From contig JABCPU010000216.1 of assembly GCA_016800925.1 (NCBI GenBank), positions 1 to 64,000 on the forward strand: DNA of 64,000 nt, read 5' to 3'. This document shows, in pieces, positions 32,286 to 44,961 of this stretch (the first letter of the stretch is position 1; each line of letters starts with the position of its first letter). A program made the position numbers and the translations under genes. Under the pieces are notes generated by a model, which saw only the letters and a list, made by a program, of their open reading frames with translations, ran no database searches and was not told the DNA's origin. The DNA comes from Suillus spraguei (Eukaryota > Basidiomycota > Agaricomycetes > Boletales > Suillaceae).

Positions 32286-35200
32286 AGGGATTCGACTCAA
32301 GAAACCCACACATCCAGCGAAGCAACACCTCATCAAAACTCGGTACGTGACTCTTGAGGATCACTTCACTCCACTCCAAATGCTCACATCCTTCGGCTAG
32401 CACCGACCCCGTGGCAGAGTCAGTCGGTTTCTGGAGAAGGTTAAGGTTGGTGCGAACAAGTTAAGGGCATCGATGAGTCCACGAGTACGCATAATGAGTG
32501 CCCTGCCAGTGGAATACGACTAACATTGGCATAAGGATCCCCCAAACCACAGCCCTGTTCCCCCGAATGCTTATCATCGTGCTTCATCGACATCGAATAT
32601 CGAGGTACGTAGGTTCATATACATATACTTGCCCTCCAGCCTCTGCGTTCTCTCTCATTTCTGATGGTCACTCAGCTCCAGGTAGCTCCGTCAGGTGTCG
32701 AAGTGGAGGCTAATACACTATCAACACTTCTGGAGACTCAAGAGGCTACAAAGTACATGCATCCACTTTTCGGACCTGCAATAAGCGTAGATTCCGCTCT
32801 TCAAGGCGCACAAGAGGATCTCAATACTGTTGACAGTTTCCAGGATACATATCTCAAACCCCTCAGGATATTTGACGATGTTATTGGAAAACTCGCGGAT
32901 GTATGAACCCTCTTCTCAATCTGAACTGAACTGAACTCGTTTCACAGGTGCATCCATATGCAAAGATGGCACTGGGCATATTATCTTGGCAGCCAAAGTG
33001 TGTTTTCCTCTTCTCTCTCCCGATCTCCCACTGTTACTCAGTTATCGTTCGTGCAGATTATTCTAGCTCAAGCGGATCGCGACAAAGCAGTACTCGAACT
33101 TTTCAAGAAGATATGTGAAGTTTACAACTTCATTACACAAGACGAGATGCTTCACCGAATCTCGTCGATGGGCACTATCCTTGGAAAGATTTCTCAGCAG
33201 ACCCGCGAATGTGCCAACTTTATCAAAAATTATTTGGAGATCAAGAACTTTTGGAAGTCTTGACAAACTTTGCGTTTTCAGCCGTACACATCCACGACAT
33301 AGCTATACACGTCCATGATATGGGTAAGGGTTCAGACGTCCTTATAGCTTGACATATATTCATACCTTTTTAGAAGAAATATTGGACCTCAGCGGTATGA
33401 CTTATGCAGAGAGCGCAGGACTAGATACCAGAAAAGAATGCCTCCAAGGGACCCGCACGGAAATCCTTTCTCAGATCACGGACTGGGTCAGCAGCACTGG
33501 GGACAACGTCCCACGCATACTGTGGCTATCTGGCCCTGCAGGCAAGGGCAAATCGTCCATCGCCCACACTATTGCTAAGTGGTTTGAAGACGTGGGAGGG
33601 CTTGGTTCGTGTTACTGTTTTGACCGCCAGCGAGCAGCAGACCGCCGTCATGAAAAGATCTTCTCTACGATCGCGCGGGACCTGGCTGACCGTGATCCGG
33701 AGATGAGGCGGGCATTAGCAGATGCAGTCAAGACCGCAAACACACTGAAGAAGACGGCGGATATTATCCAGTAGTGGCGGAAGCTTTTAATCGAACCACT
33801 GGAGAAGTCATCTAGGTCAACCGGGGAACCCATCGTGATTGTAATTGATGCACTGGACGAGAGTGGTACGGTAGAAACACGAGAAGACCTGCTCCTTATT
33901 CTAGCTGGCAAGCATCAAAATCCAGCCGTTCCCAAGATCACAGACCTCCCAGGCAATTTCCGGTTCATCGTTACCTCTCGTGCGCTTGATGACATCAATA
34001 ATGAGTTTGACGGTGTTCAGCACATTCAACAGATGTCGATGGACGATATTCCACCAGCTTTCGCAGAGCGCGACATCCGTACTTATGTATCCAAGCAGTT
34101 GGAGGGGTTAGGTTTTCAAGACAGAGAGTTTGGAGTCCTCGCTGAGAAAGCTGATGGACTTTTCGAGTGGGCGCGTCTTGCCTGCGGATATATCAAAAGG
34201 TCCCATGCTGGGCTATCCCGAATAGATTGCTACAATGCTGTAGTGTCGCGCGATCCCGCCGAGAGAAGAATGCTGTTGCACAGCATGTATGACCTTATTT
34301 TAACAGGTATCATACCCAAGGATACTTCTCCGCAATCGCAGAAACTGCGTTCGAATGCGTTAGCGAGATTTCGCTCAGTGATGGGACAAATACTAGGCAC
34401 AGTTGAACCTCTTCCTTTAGCTTCTCTCAACGCCATGAGGCGCCAGTTTCCAATGCGCGAGGACAATTTCGATGTGGAGCTTGTGGTCAAAAGCATGGGC
34501 TCCCTCAGCGGTACCACCAACCAAGATTCTCCAATCCGACCCCTTCACTCATCCTTCCGGGATTTCTTAACGGACAAACCATTCAGGAGAGAGTTTTTCA
34601 TCGACATACCAAAAGCGCAACACGACCTTGCATTCGCGTCACTTCGAGTAATGGAGCACAGACTTCGCTTCAATATCTGTGATTTGAAGTCGTCATATTT
34701 ACCTAATGACGAAGATATTGGTTTGCCAGACCGAATCCGAAAATGCATTTCCCCACATCTGGCATATTCCTCTCGATTTTGGACTTCGCACACGCAAACC
34801 GCAGTCTGACAAGGAGCTCGTGAAGGAAGTGAGATTGTTCTTCGACCATGAACGGCTGCTTTTCTGGCTCGAGTTACTCGCCCTGATCAATGCACTCAGC
34901 AGTGCAGTTGCTACCCTTCCGCTCATTGCCCAGTGGCTGAAGGTGAGTACACTGCTACTAAGCGCCAGATAAAGTGCTGATGCGCAATCGCAGGGCCATT
35001 CCGAATTCAAAGATGTGTCGTCGACTGCAATGGACGTACAGAGGTTCATTTAAGTGTTCGGCGGCATGATTTTATACAGCACACCGCATCTGTATGTATC
35101 AGCACTCCCATTCTCCCCTGCCAATTCTCCGTTATCAAGAATGTTTTCTGCACGGTTTCCGAATACTCTTCGTGTGGTATTCGGACACGATATGGACTGG

Positions 35201-36237
35201 CCGGCTGTTCAGACCGTGCTCACTAGGCACACTCGTTCAGTTTTGTCGGTCTCATTCTCACCGGACGGCAGTCGCATCGTCACTGGTTCAAGGGATCAGA
35301 TTGTTCTGCTGTGGGATGCTGCGACGAGGCAGCCGGTCGGTGAGCCCTTGCGGGGGCACACTGATTTAGTTAACTCGGTCTCGTTCTCGCCGGACGGCAC
35401 TCATATCGTGACTTGTTCAAGGGATAAGACTATTTGGCTGTGGGATACTGCAACGGGGCAGTCAGTCGGTGAGCCCTTACGCGGGCATGCTGATTCAGTT
35501 TTGTCGATTTCGTTCTCGCCGGACGGCACTCGTATTATCACCAGTTCTTTGGATAAGGCTGTTCGTCTGTGGGATGCTGCGACGAGGCAACCAGTCGGTG
35601 AGCCCTTGCAGGGGCACACTGACATAGTTTGGTCGGCCTCGTTCTCCTCAGACGGCACTCGTATTGTCACTGGTTCACAGGATATGACTGTTCGGGTATG
35701 GGACACTGCGACGGGGAAGCCAGTCGGTGGGCCCTTGCGGGGGCATACCCATTCAATTAGATTGGTCTCTTTTTCGCCAGACGGCACCCGTATCGTCACT
35801 GGTTCAGATGATAAAACTGTTCGACTGTGGGATGCATCTACGAGGCAGCTATCGCACCAGTGTGACATGCTAGATCCTTCCGCATTCTCAGATAAACATC
35901 CCAAGATCAAGGCCACCACCATGATGACATTGAACACTAGGGACAATCACTTCATTTCTTTCTCGTCCAACCCCATCCACGTGTTGTGCAACACTTCCGA
36001 GTTAATGGACGGAGCATCTCATGACGACCGCAGTTCAACTCCCACTGCCTTTGTCCTGAATGTTGACAGTGGATGGGTGGTAGGGCCTCAATGTCGGCTG
36101 TTATTCTGGGTACCTCCCGCTTCTCGACACTCGTTCTATAATCCCGAAACTGTATTAGTGATACCCAGAGGAGGTACTGAGCTTGATCTGAGGCGCATGG
36201 CACATGGACAGCACTGGCAAATGTGCCGAGAGGGGTG
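32286..36237 (+). pseudogene. NACHT-WD40 (STAND) gene, inactivated copy
   Basis: Exon-by-exon homologue of 44961-39730 in inverted orientation. Recognisable parts are exon 1 remnant (32286-32341, no ATG), exon 2 remnant (32400-32460), N-terminal helical domain (32700-33260), NACHT with Walker A LWLSGPAGKGKSSIAHT at 33525 and an intact Walker B IVIVIDALDES at 33830, then only five WD40 repeats (35215-35850) and the conserved tail FWVPPASRH...AHGQHW. Defects are loss of most of exon 7 (around 33262-33310), TAG at 33772 where the partner has Gln, a one-base frameshift near 34798, and TAA at 35051 (partner Gln). Two stops are single C-to-T changes. Proteins of this family are thought to act in recognition and programmed cell death in fungi. 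This copy cannot. Confidence 0.9.
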
Positions 36238-37249
36238 AGTCTCCTTAACACCCTTCGGTTCTTCGCACATACTCAAATGAACATTTGTAGACCTTAGTAA
36301 CGGATCCATTGTGGAGATTTCAGATACGATTTAGATGCGACCGAGTGTGCAGTGGATCATACGTCGTATTCTGTTTTATTAATCCCCAAAGGGTTGTCCA
36401 AATGAACAACTTGAGCTGACTGTGTGGTACCCATGTTGTTTGCGCTTGTTCGTGGGAGCACGTAACAATAGACAAGGTATGCTCATCCCATCAGATACGG
36501 ATGTGCGTGCGCCATGGATTGTGTTGAAGTGTATGCTTCTTCATAGCGGACCGAGAAGTTGACCAAAAGGGCATCGTTGTTGCGGTCATTTGTTCGTTCG
36601 GTTTTCAGTCGCACCTAGCACATTCAAGAATACGAGAAAACGATGGAACAAAATATGAAGTTCGTTTTGTTCACTGTAAATTTTAACATATAATCGTGAT
36701 ATTCATGACGAAGGTGGTGGGAACGAGAGCAACATGAACGACGATAGTGTACGGATGTTGTGAGGCATGAAGAGCCTCAGGGAACGCTGTGTGCGCGCTT
36801 GGAGTTTGGAAGGTGCGGATGTTGTCAATAAATTCGGTTAATGCTAGGCGGATGAGTGTGTTGCCCAGCATGGGAAAGAAATAACTGATGCAGTTGTGAC
36901 GCGCTGCAGTGTGTTCTGTGATTTCGGCGCTGTTCGCCTTCCATAGCTGGACAATTTTATGGAATTTATTCGTCCAATAAGTTGCAGGCTCATCATATGC
37001 GCCAAGTCCACGGCCTGTGTCTATCATTATAGGACTTGCAGCCACAAATGGTCTTGTGCAGCCCCAACTTTGTACAGTTGACTTGCTCATAATGGATACG
37101 TTAGTAGTGTATAAATCTCATATTGTATCGACTTTTGGCAGTTCCCGTCGTGGTATGCGGGTAGACGCCCAGAAAATTGTATAATGTATAATGTATAGCC
37201 TTTGAAGGACCGATATACATTATGAGATACGGATCATTGGTGCACCACT
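36238..37249 (-). other. Intergenic region with one unrecognised frame
   Basis: A - strand frame of 135 codons (37090-36683) contains WTNKFHKIVQLWKANSAEI and LIRLALTEFIDNIRTF. I do not recognise it, it has no clear neighbours in a pathway, and it may be a repeat remnant. The rest holds the 3' end of the pseudogene and AT-rich DNA. Confidence 0.3.
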
Positions 37250-37601
37250 GACTGTTAACAAGATTCTCGATCCTCAAGAAGAGAAGAATGTTGGGGAAGT
37301 AACTGCTTATGAAGATGATGATGCAATTGTTGCGGAAATTCGGCGCCGGCAAGCAATTAGGAGTGGGGAGCTGGTTGAAGTGGAATCAGATGATGAGGAT
37401 GAGGATGATCCACCCAAGGTCTGTGCTATTGAACTGATTCCGCTGTGCGAAAAGCTTGAGGCGGCATGTATTGCGCGAGTTGGTGCTGATTCTTCACTCG
37501 ATCTTGTTCACAAACTTCGTGCATTTCGAGCAGCACTACGGCGTGAGGAGTTGCAGAATGCGAAGCAGGCTACATTGGACAAATTCTGGAATACCAAATA
37601 G
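37250..37601 (+). pseudogene. C-terminal fragment of a pogo/Tigger-type (DDE, CENP-B-like) transposase
   Basis: An open frame reads from about 37257 (VNKILDPQEE) to the stop at 37599. It has an acidic hinge (ESDDEDEDD) followed by the C-terminal signature LEAACIARVGADSSL, LRAFRAALRREEL and a terminal QATLDKFWNTK, which is characteristic of fungal Tigger/pogo transposase tails. The DDE catalytic core and the DNA-binding N-terminus are absent upstream. A truncated remnant. Confidence 0.7.
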
Positions 37602-39729
37602 CATACCATTTTAATGTTGTACTCGCTGAATGTATTGACTTCTGGACCATGTGCAACTCAGCGCGCACCGTGGCATATTGTATAGCAAAATGGCCGTTCC
37701 CATCGCTATACATACTGTACTAGGTTCTTCTCGTTGTAGCGATTACCAATCGTCTGCGGCCGGAAATACCCTTTGAAAGTAACGCTTACCTTGATCACCA
37801 TTAACGACCGCCTCAGCTCAACTCCGTCGTCGTTCGCCATCATCCCTTCCTCGCATATTGGCCCTTAGTCCGTCTCCGTCACCCTCTCGCCACTTAGTCG
37901 TCTGGAATCTGTCCAAAACGAGCAAAACTCTCGTTAACTCTGTCAAATACTACACCCCTTCATATCGTCACTCACTCGATTTTCGTACCCTCTTTCCTCT
38001 CTCCCTACTCTACCATGTCAGGCTCAACGCCACTTCCTCTGCATCCGTTTTCACCTAATCTTTTGTCCTTTCCGTATCCTTGGTTCCTTAGCGTCTTGCA
38101 GTATAAAATAGTTCATGTACACTCGCAATCAGATCAGTCTCACAGTCTAGTTCTCGTCTCGCGCTCATTTTCATCAGCATCATCAATATCTATCGTTTAT
38201 CATAACAGAAGTATCACTCTCCTTATCGCATAACTATCGCTAACGATCGTCTAACTATTCAGTGCACTTATAGGTCCCACACCCTACGAAAACTCTCAGC
38301 CAGAGCTTAGTGCTTCTTACAGTATCATAGCATGTGTTAACGACACCGGTGAATATCATATCCATATCTTGCACTTGCAGTCGACTTGTTGAAAACGCAG
38401 GCGGCCCGCCTAATGGGCATGAAATCGGTCAGAGTGTCTCATTGTCACTAGGGAGGTATATATTATTAATAAGGGGAGTTCAACGATTTGACGTGGATTT
38501 GGACTTGGATTTGAATGCGCCGAAATCCGATTTCAACTTTGACATCCCTCACCACGGATTTGACATCACCGTTTTCACTTTGCCGCGTCGGAGTTGAATT
38601 TATCGTTGCATCAACATTTGTGGTAGAATATCAAGGACCTTCGTAAAAAAAAAAAACACCATGCCATTTCAGACTGAATGCCAGCAAGCTGCGAAATTAG
38701 TGCTCGAGGTATATCTTGCATAGTAGCAGAATACCAAGTCCTCATTGATTTTATCTCTGACTCAAATTCATCGGAAAAATCCGACGCCTACAACCAATGA
38801 TATTTTGCTTAGAAATATCTTGCAGACAGGGAGCCTATATAAGTGCGTCTTTGGATTGAAAATTTATACGATCCGAGATTTTCAGTGGGTAGCCCCTGAT
38901 TGCTTTGATGTGCTTGTTTCTGCTCTGCAGGATGATTCAGTGCTCCATAGCTAGATCAGTTGTTGACTGCTTGTATTTCAACATAGTGCAATTTGGGAAA
39001 GAGCTACTGCTAAAGTCTTGCTGTGCGATAAATAATGTAAGTCACGTTATGCGTGTTTGAAGGTCTGACTCACGTTGCCGAATGTTGCCGCTTGACCAGC
39101 CGAAATCTATCCCAAATCCACCAAAGCTGATTTCATTTTCGAAAATCGAAATTGACGTCCAAATAGGCCTCCAAAAATTCAACTTTGAACTCCCAATCAA
39201 TATTAAACATATTGTCAGCTCGACGCGTCGAATCTTGACGCCCATAGAACCTCTCTCCTCCAACATCAAAGAATTAGAACTTCTTCGCCCGTTGTGACAC
39301 CTTGGTGCACTTGTGTCCAATATCACCCTTATTTCAATGACATCTATCGTGCCGGAACCTCTCCTACTCTTCGTATTGAATTTCATCCCCCATCCACTTG
39401 CTCTTGCCCGGTGCTTTCCCCCCCTCCAGCTCATTTTCACAGCTCACAGCTCACAAAATCCGTACACGCATCATTTTCATTTTTACTACATTCCTTAAAG
39501 CAGTATGAACTTCATGAGTCACGCAGTCAGTTCTTCAATAAGTCATTTGCTCGGACAACCCTGAACTCGGACGGTAGTAGACTCAATAGAATACAAAGTA
39601 TGCTCGGTCACACATAAAATGTATCTGAAATGTCCATAATGGATCCATTGTCATCGTCGGTACTAAGGTCTACAGCCTGGTAATGGTTTTAGTAAGTACG
39701 ATAAACGAACTTCAGGGTTTTAAAGAGAC
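37602..39729. other. Intergenic region, no gene seen
   Basis: It contains pyrimidine-rich stretches (37800-38060), a poly-A run at 38646 and an AT-rich centre. A frame at 38334-38597 ends in alternating Asp/Leu (VDLDLDLNAP) and is probably chance. 39600-39729 corresponds to the 3' flank of the NACHT-WD40 gene and resembles 36240-36310. Confidence 0.5.
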
Positions 39730-42700
39730 TCACTCCTCTCGGCAACGTTGCCAGTGCGATCCATGTGCCATGTAGCTCAAATCAAGTTCAGGACCTCCTC
39801 TGGGTATCACCAATATAGTTCCAGGGCTATAAAATGGGTGTCGAGAAGCGGGTGGTACCCAGAATAACAGCTGACGATTGGGTCCTATCACCCATCCGCT
39901 GGCGCTATTCAGGAAAAATGGAGTCGAAATGCGGTTGTCATCGGATGCTCCCTCCAATAGCTCAGAAGTGTTGCAGAGTGCATGGGTAGAGTTAGATGAG
40001 AAACGAATGAAGTGATTGTTCCAAGTGTTACTGGCCTCAATCGCACGACGTTCTTCCCAAGGATCTGATTCAGCGTACTGTTGCAATGGCTGCCTCGTCT
40101 CTGTATCCCACAGCCGAACAGTGCTATCCCAAGAACCAGTGACAACGCGAGTGCCGTCCGGCGAGAATGCGACTGATGAGACTGAATCAGTGTGCCCCCG
40201 CAGGGGCTCGCCAATTGGCTGCCTTCGCTCCGCATCCCACAGTCGAACAGTGCTATCCAAAGAACCAGTGACGATACGAGTGCCGTCTGGCGAGAATGAG
40301 ACCGACCAAACTGAATCAGTGTGCCCTCGCAAGGGCTCACCGACTGGCTCCCCCGTCCCCGCATCCCACAGCCGAACAGTGCTATCCGAGGAACCAGAGA
40401 CGATGCGGGTGCCATCCGGCGAGAATGATACCGACGAAACTGATGAGGTGTGCCCCCGCAAGGGTTCACCAATTGGCTGCCTCGTCGCAGCATCCCACAA
40501 CCGAACAGTCCTATCCTGCGAACCAGTGACGATGCGAGTGCCGTCCGGCGAGAATGATACCGACAAAATTGATGAAGTGTGCCCCCGCAAGGGCTCACCG
40601 ACTGGCTCCCTTGTCCCTGCATCCCACAACCGAACAGTCCTATCCTGCGAACCAGAGACGATGCGGGTGCCATCCGGCGAGAATGAAACCGACCGAACTG
40701 ATGAAGTGTGCCCCCGCAAGGGCTCCCCGACTGGCTGCCCCGTCGCAGCATCCCACAACCAAACAGTCTCATCCTGCGAACCACTAACGATACGAGTGCC
40801 GTCCGGCGAGAACGAGACTGAGTTAACTAATGAAGTGTGCCCCCGCAAGGGCTCCCCAACTGGCTCCCCCGTCCCTGCATCCCACAGCTGAATAATCCCA
40901 TCCTGCGAACCAGTGGCGATACGAGTGCCGTCCGGCGAGAATGAGACCGACCAAATTGATGAAGTTTGCCCCCCCAAGGGCTCACTGACTGGCTGTCCCG
41001 TTGCAGTATCCCACAACCGAACAGTCTCATCCTGCGAACCACTAACGATACGAGTACTATCCGGCGAGAATGATACCGACGAAACTGATGAGGTGTGCCC
41101 ACGCAAGGGTTCACCAATTGGCTGCCTCGTCACAGCATCCCACAACCGAATAGTGCTATCCGAAGAACCAGTAACGATGCGAGTGCCGTCCAGCGAGAAT
41201 GATACCGACGAAACTGATGAAGTGTGCCCCCGCAAGGGCTCCCCGAGTGGCTTCCCCGTCCCTGCATCCCACAACCGAACAGTCCTATCCTGCGAACCAG
41301 TGACGATGCGAGTGCCGTCTGGCGAGAATGAGACCGAGTTAACTAATGAAATGTGCCCCCTTAAGGGCTCACCAAGTGGCTTCCCGGTGACGGCGTCCCA
41401 CAGCCGAACAGTGCTATCCAAAGAACCAGAGACGATGCGGGTGCCATTCGGCGAGAATGAGACAGACGAAACTGATGAAGTGTGCCCCCGCAAGGGCTCG
41501 CCAACTGGCTCCCCCGTCCCTACATCCCACAGCCGAACAGTCCTATCCTGCGAACCACTAACGATGCGAGTGCCGTCTGGCGAGAATGATACCGACAAAA
41601 CTGATGAAGTGTGCCCCCGCAAGGGCTCCCCGACTGGCTCCCCTGTCTCTGCATCCCACAACCGAACAGTCCTATCCTGCGAACCAGTGACGATGCGAGT
41701 ACCGTCGGGCGAAAATGAGACCGAGTTAACTGACAAAGTGTGCCCCCACAAGGGCTCCCCAACTGGCTCCCCAGTCCCTGCATCCCACAGCCGAACAGTC
41801 CTATCCTCCGAACTAGTGACGATGCGAGTGCCGTCCGGCGAGAACGAGACCGACAAAACTGATGAAGTGTGCCCGCTGAGTACAGTCTGAATAGCCAGCC
41901 ATTTCATAGCACGTCCGAATGCCACATAAAGAGTACCCGGAAACTGTGCAGAAAACGCTTTCGATAGTGGGGAGTTGGCAGGTGAGAATGGGAGTGCCGA
42001 TACATACAGATGTGGCGTGCTGTATAGAATCATACCGCCGAAGACTTGAATGAACCTCTGTACGTCCATTGCAGTCGACGAGACATCTTTGAATTCGGAA
42101 TGGTCCTGTGGTCGCGTGTGAGCGCCCTATCTGGCACTCAGTGGAAATAGACTTACCTTTAGCCATTGGGGAATGAGTGGAAGGGCACGAATTGCACCGC
42201 TGAGCGCATTGATCAAGGCGAGTAACTCGAGCCAGAAAAATAGCCGCTCGTGGTCGAACAACAATTTCACTTCTTTCGCGAGCTCCTTGTCGAAGTCTGT
42301 ATGTCGCACATGTGAAGTCCAAAATCGAGAGGAATACGACAAGTGTGCGGAAATGCGTTTTTGGACTCGTTCTTGCAGCCCAGGATCTTGGCTATTAGGC
42401 AGATACGAGGACTTTAAATCACAGATATTGAAACGAAGATCACGTTCCATCACCCGAAGTGACGCGAATGCAAGGTCGCGTTGTGCCTTTGACAGGTCGA
42501 TGAAAAACTCTCCACTGGATCGCTCGTCTGTCAAGAAATCGTGGAAGGATGCATGAAGGGGTCTGATTGGGGAATCTTGGTTGGTGGTGCCACTGAGGAG
42601 GGGACCCATGCTGTTTACTACAATCGTCACATCAAAATGGTCCTCTTGCTCTGGAAAATGGTGCCTCATCGCGTTCAGGGAAGCTAAAGGAAGGGGCTCG

Positions 42701-44961
42701 GCTGTGCATAGTATTTGTCCCATCACTGAGCGAAATCTCGCTAGCGTAGTCGAACGCTGTTTCTGCGAATGCTGGAGATTGGTAGATGTATCCCTGTGTA
42801 TCATATCTGTCAAAATAAAGCGATACAGCTCGTGCAACAGCGTGCATCTCTCAGTTGGATCGCGTGACACCACAGCTTCGTAGCAGTCAATCGGAGACAT
42901 CCCAGCATGGGACCTTTTGATATATTCGCAGGCGAGATGCGCCCACTCGAAAAGTCCATCGGCTTTCTCAGCGAGGACTCCAAACTCTCTGTCTTGAAAA
43001 CCTAACCCCTCCAACTGCTTGGATACGTAAGTACGGATGTCGCGCTCTGCGAAAGCTGGTGGAATATCGTCCATCGACATCTGTCGAATGTGCTGAACAC
43101 CGTCAAACTCATTATTGATGTCATTAAGCACACGAGAGGTAACGATGAACCGGAAATTGCCTGGGAGGTCTGTAATCTTGGGAACGGCTGGATTTTGATG
43201 CTTGCCGGCTAGAATACGGAGGAGGTCTCTTCGTGTTTCAAACCCACCGCTCTCGTGTAGTGCATTGATCACGATCACGATGGGTTCTCCAGTTGACCTG
43301 GATGATTTCTTCAGTGGTTCGATAAGAAGTTTCTGCCACTGCTGGGCGATATCCGTCGTCTTCTTGAGCGAATTCGCAGCACGAACTGCATCTGCTACTG
43401 CTTGCCTCATCTCCGGGTCACGGTCAGCCAGGTCGCGCGCGATCGTAGAAAAGATCTTTTCATGGCGACGATCTGCTTCTCGCTGGCGGTCAAAAGAGTA
43501 ACACGAACCAAGCCCTCCCATGTCTTCGAACCACTTAGCAATGGTATGGGCAATGGCCGATTTGCCCTTGCCTGCAGGGCCAGATAGCCACAACACGCGT
43601 GGAGTGTTGTCTCCAGTGCTGTTGACCCATTCTTCGATCTGGGAAAGGATTTCCGTGCGCGTCCCTGGAAGACATTCTCTTGTGGTATCTATTCCTGCGC
43701 CATCTGCATAAGTCATACCGCTGAGGTCCAATATTTCTTCTAAAAAGGTATTAATATATGTTAAGTCATAAGGAACGTCCGAACCCTTACCCGTATGATG
43801 GACGTGTATAGTTATGTTGCCGATGCGTGTGGCTACGTCGCGAATAACCTTGTCCCGAACGATTTGCATGAGCCCGTCGAACACGTCGTTGTACTTTTGT
43901 ATAGTATCTTCCGTTTCTGAGACGACATTCTTCCCAAGTCTCCTCCCTGTGACAATAGTAGAAGCTTGAGACGATACAGTGCGCAACAGCTTATTGAGAC
44001 TCACGAAAATTCTTAGTCTCCGAATAAGTTGTGATAAAATGGGCGCATTCACGCGTCTGCTGAGAAATCTTTGCAAGAATAGCGGGCATTAACGATATTT
44101 TGGCGAATATGTCGTCTTGCATTAGGAGGCTGTAAACATCACATATCTTCTTGAGAAGTTCGAGTACCGCTTCGTCGCGATTTGCTTGAGCTAGAATAAT
44201 CTGCAAAAATGATGGCTGAGTGATAATGGGAGATGAGGAAAGAAAAAAATAAAAACATACTTTGGCTGAGTAAGACAACATGCCCAGTGACATCTTTACA
44301 TATGGATGTACCTATGGAACGGGATGAGTTCGATTCTGATCGAGAGGAGGGTCCATACATCCGCGATCCTCCCGATAACAGCGTCAAATATCCTGAGGGG
44401 TTCGAGATATGTGTCATGTAAACTATCAGCAGCATCGAGATCCGCCTGTGCGCTTTGTGTCGCACGGCCCAGCATGCTTTTTGTAGCTCGTTGTGCATCC
44501 TGAAGTACCGATTGGGTATGTATACGAGCCTCCACTTCCACACCCTGAGCCTACGCAACCACCAGAACTTAGAGAGAGCAGGGACTGGAGGACAAGTATG
44601 AGAACACACCTCGAGATTGGGGGTCGATGAAGCGCGTTCATCATAATAGACATTCAGGGGAGTAGAGCTACGGCTGCCGGAGTCCCTCGAGCGCTTATTG
44701 CGATCTTAGTCGTATTCCAAGGCACTTATTACGCATGCTCGTGAACTCACCAACCTCAACTTATTCGCACCGTCCTTAATCTTCTCCAGGAACCGATGGA
44801 CTTTGCCACGATGTCGGTGCTAGATGAAGGATGCGTCGATGTCAGTGCTTAAAGTGGTGTGAATTAAGTGATCCTCATAAGCCACGTACCGAGCTTTCAC
44901 GAGCTGTTGTTTCGATTTCTTGAGTCAAATTCCTCGATGTATTGCCTTTGCCTTTGACCAT
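39730..44961 (-). CDS. NACHT-WD40 STAND protein, 1592 aa, 14 near-identical WD repeats
   Basis: Nine exons: 44961-44890, 44819-44751, 44693-44610, 44550-44359, 44311-44261, 44200-44005, 43946-43791, 43739-42157, 42105-39730. All phases close. The N-terminus is basic and Ser-rich. Then comes an alpha-helical domain (residues about 95-300, IILAQANRDEAVLELLKKI), similar to the Goodbye/HeLo-like death-inducing domains of fungal STAND proteins (inference). NACHT follows with Walker A LWLSGPAGKGKSAIAHT (about residue 360). The Walker B line reads IVIVINALHES, where IVIVIDALDES is expected. A winged-helix/superhelical linker leads to 14 WD40 repeats of 43 aa, enough for two seven-bladed propellers, and a conserved tail FWVPPASRHPFYSP. 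Likely role is ligand-sensing in non-self recognition. It faces the dead copy at 32286-36237. Confidence 0.9.
40090..41890 (-). repeat. Fourteen tandem 129-bp WD40-coding repeats
   Basis: Each unit encodes a 43-residue blade of the pattern GHTSSVxSVSFSPDGTRIV, then (T/S)GSxDxTVRLWDA and GEPVGEPLR. The period is exactly 129 bp and units differ at few positions, so the long + strand frames seen here are antisense shadows. Variation concentrates at the residue before SVSF, at the GS(Q/S/L/W)D(R/S/E) positions and in the ATRQP/GTGEP segment. Confidence 0.95.

Noticed and set aside
38334..38597. Small protein with Asp-Leu repeats
   Set aside because: No splice signals, no homologous look, low-complexity end; treated as chance.
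40016..41890. Long + strand frames opposite the WD40 repeats
   Set aside because: They are antisense shadows of the 129-bp WD repeats on the - strand. Their periodic peptide (VCPRKGSPTG-like) only mirrors the repeat.
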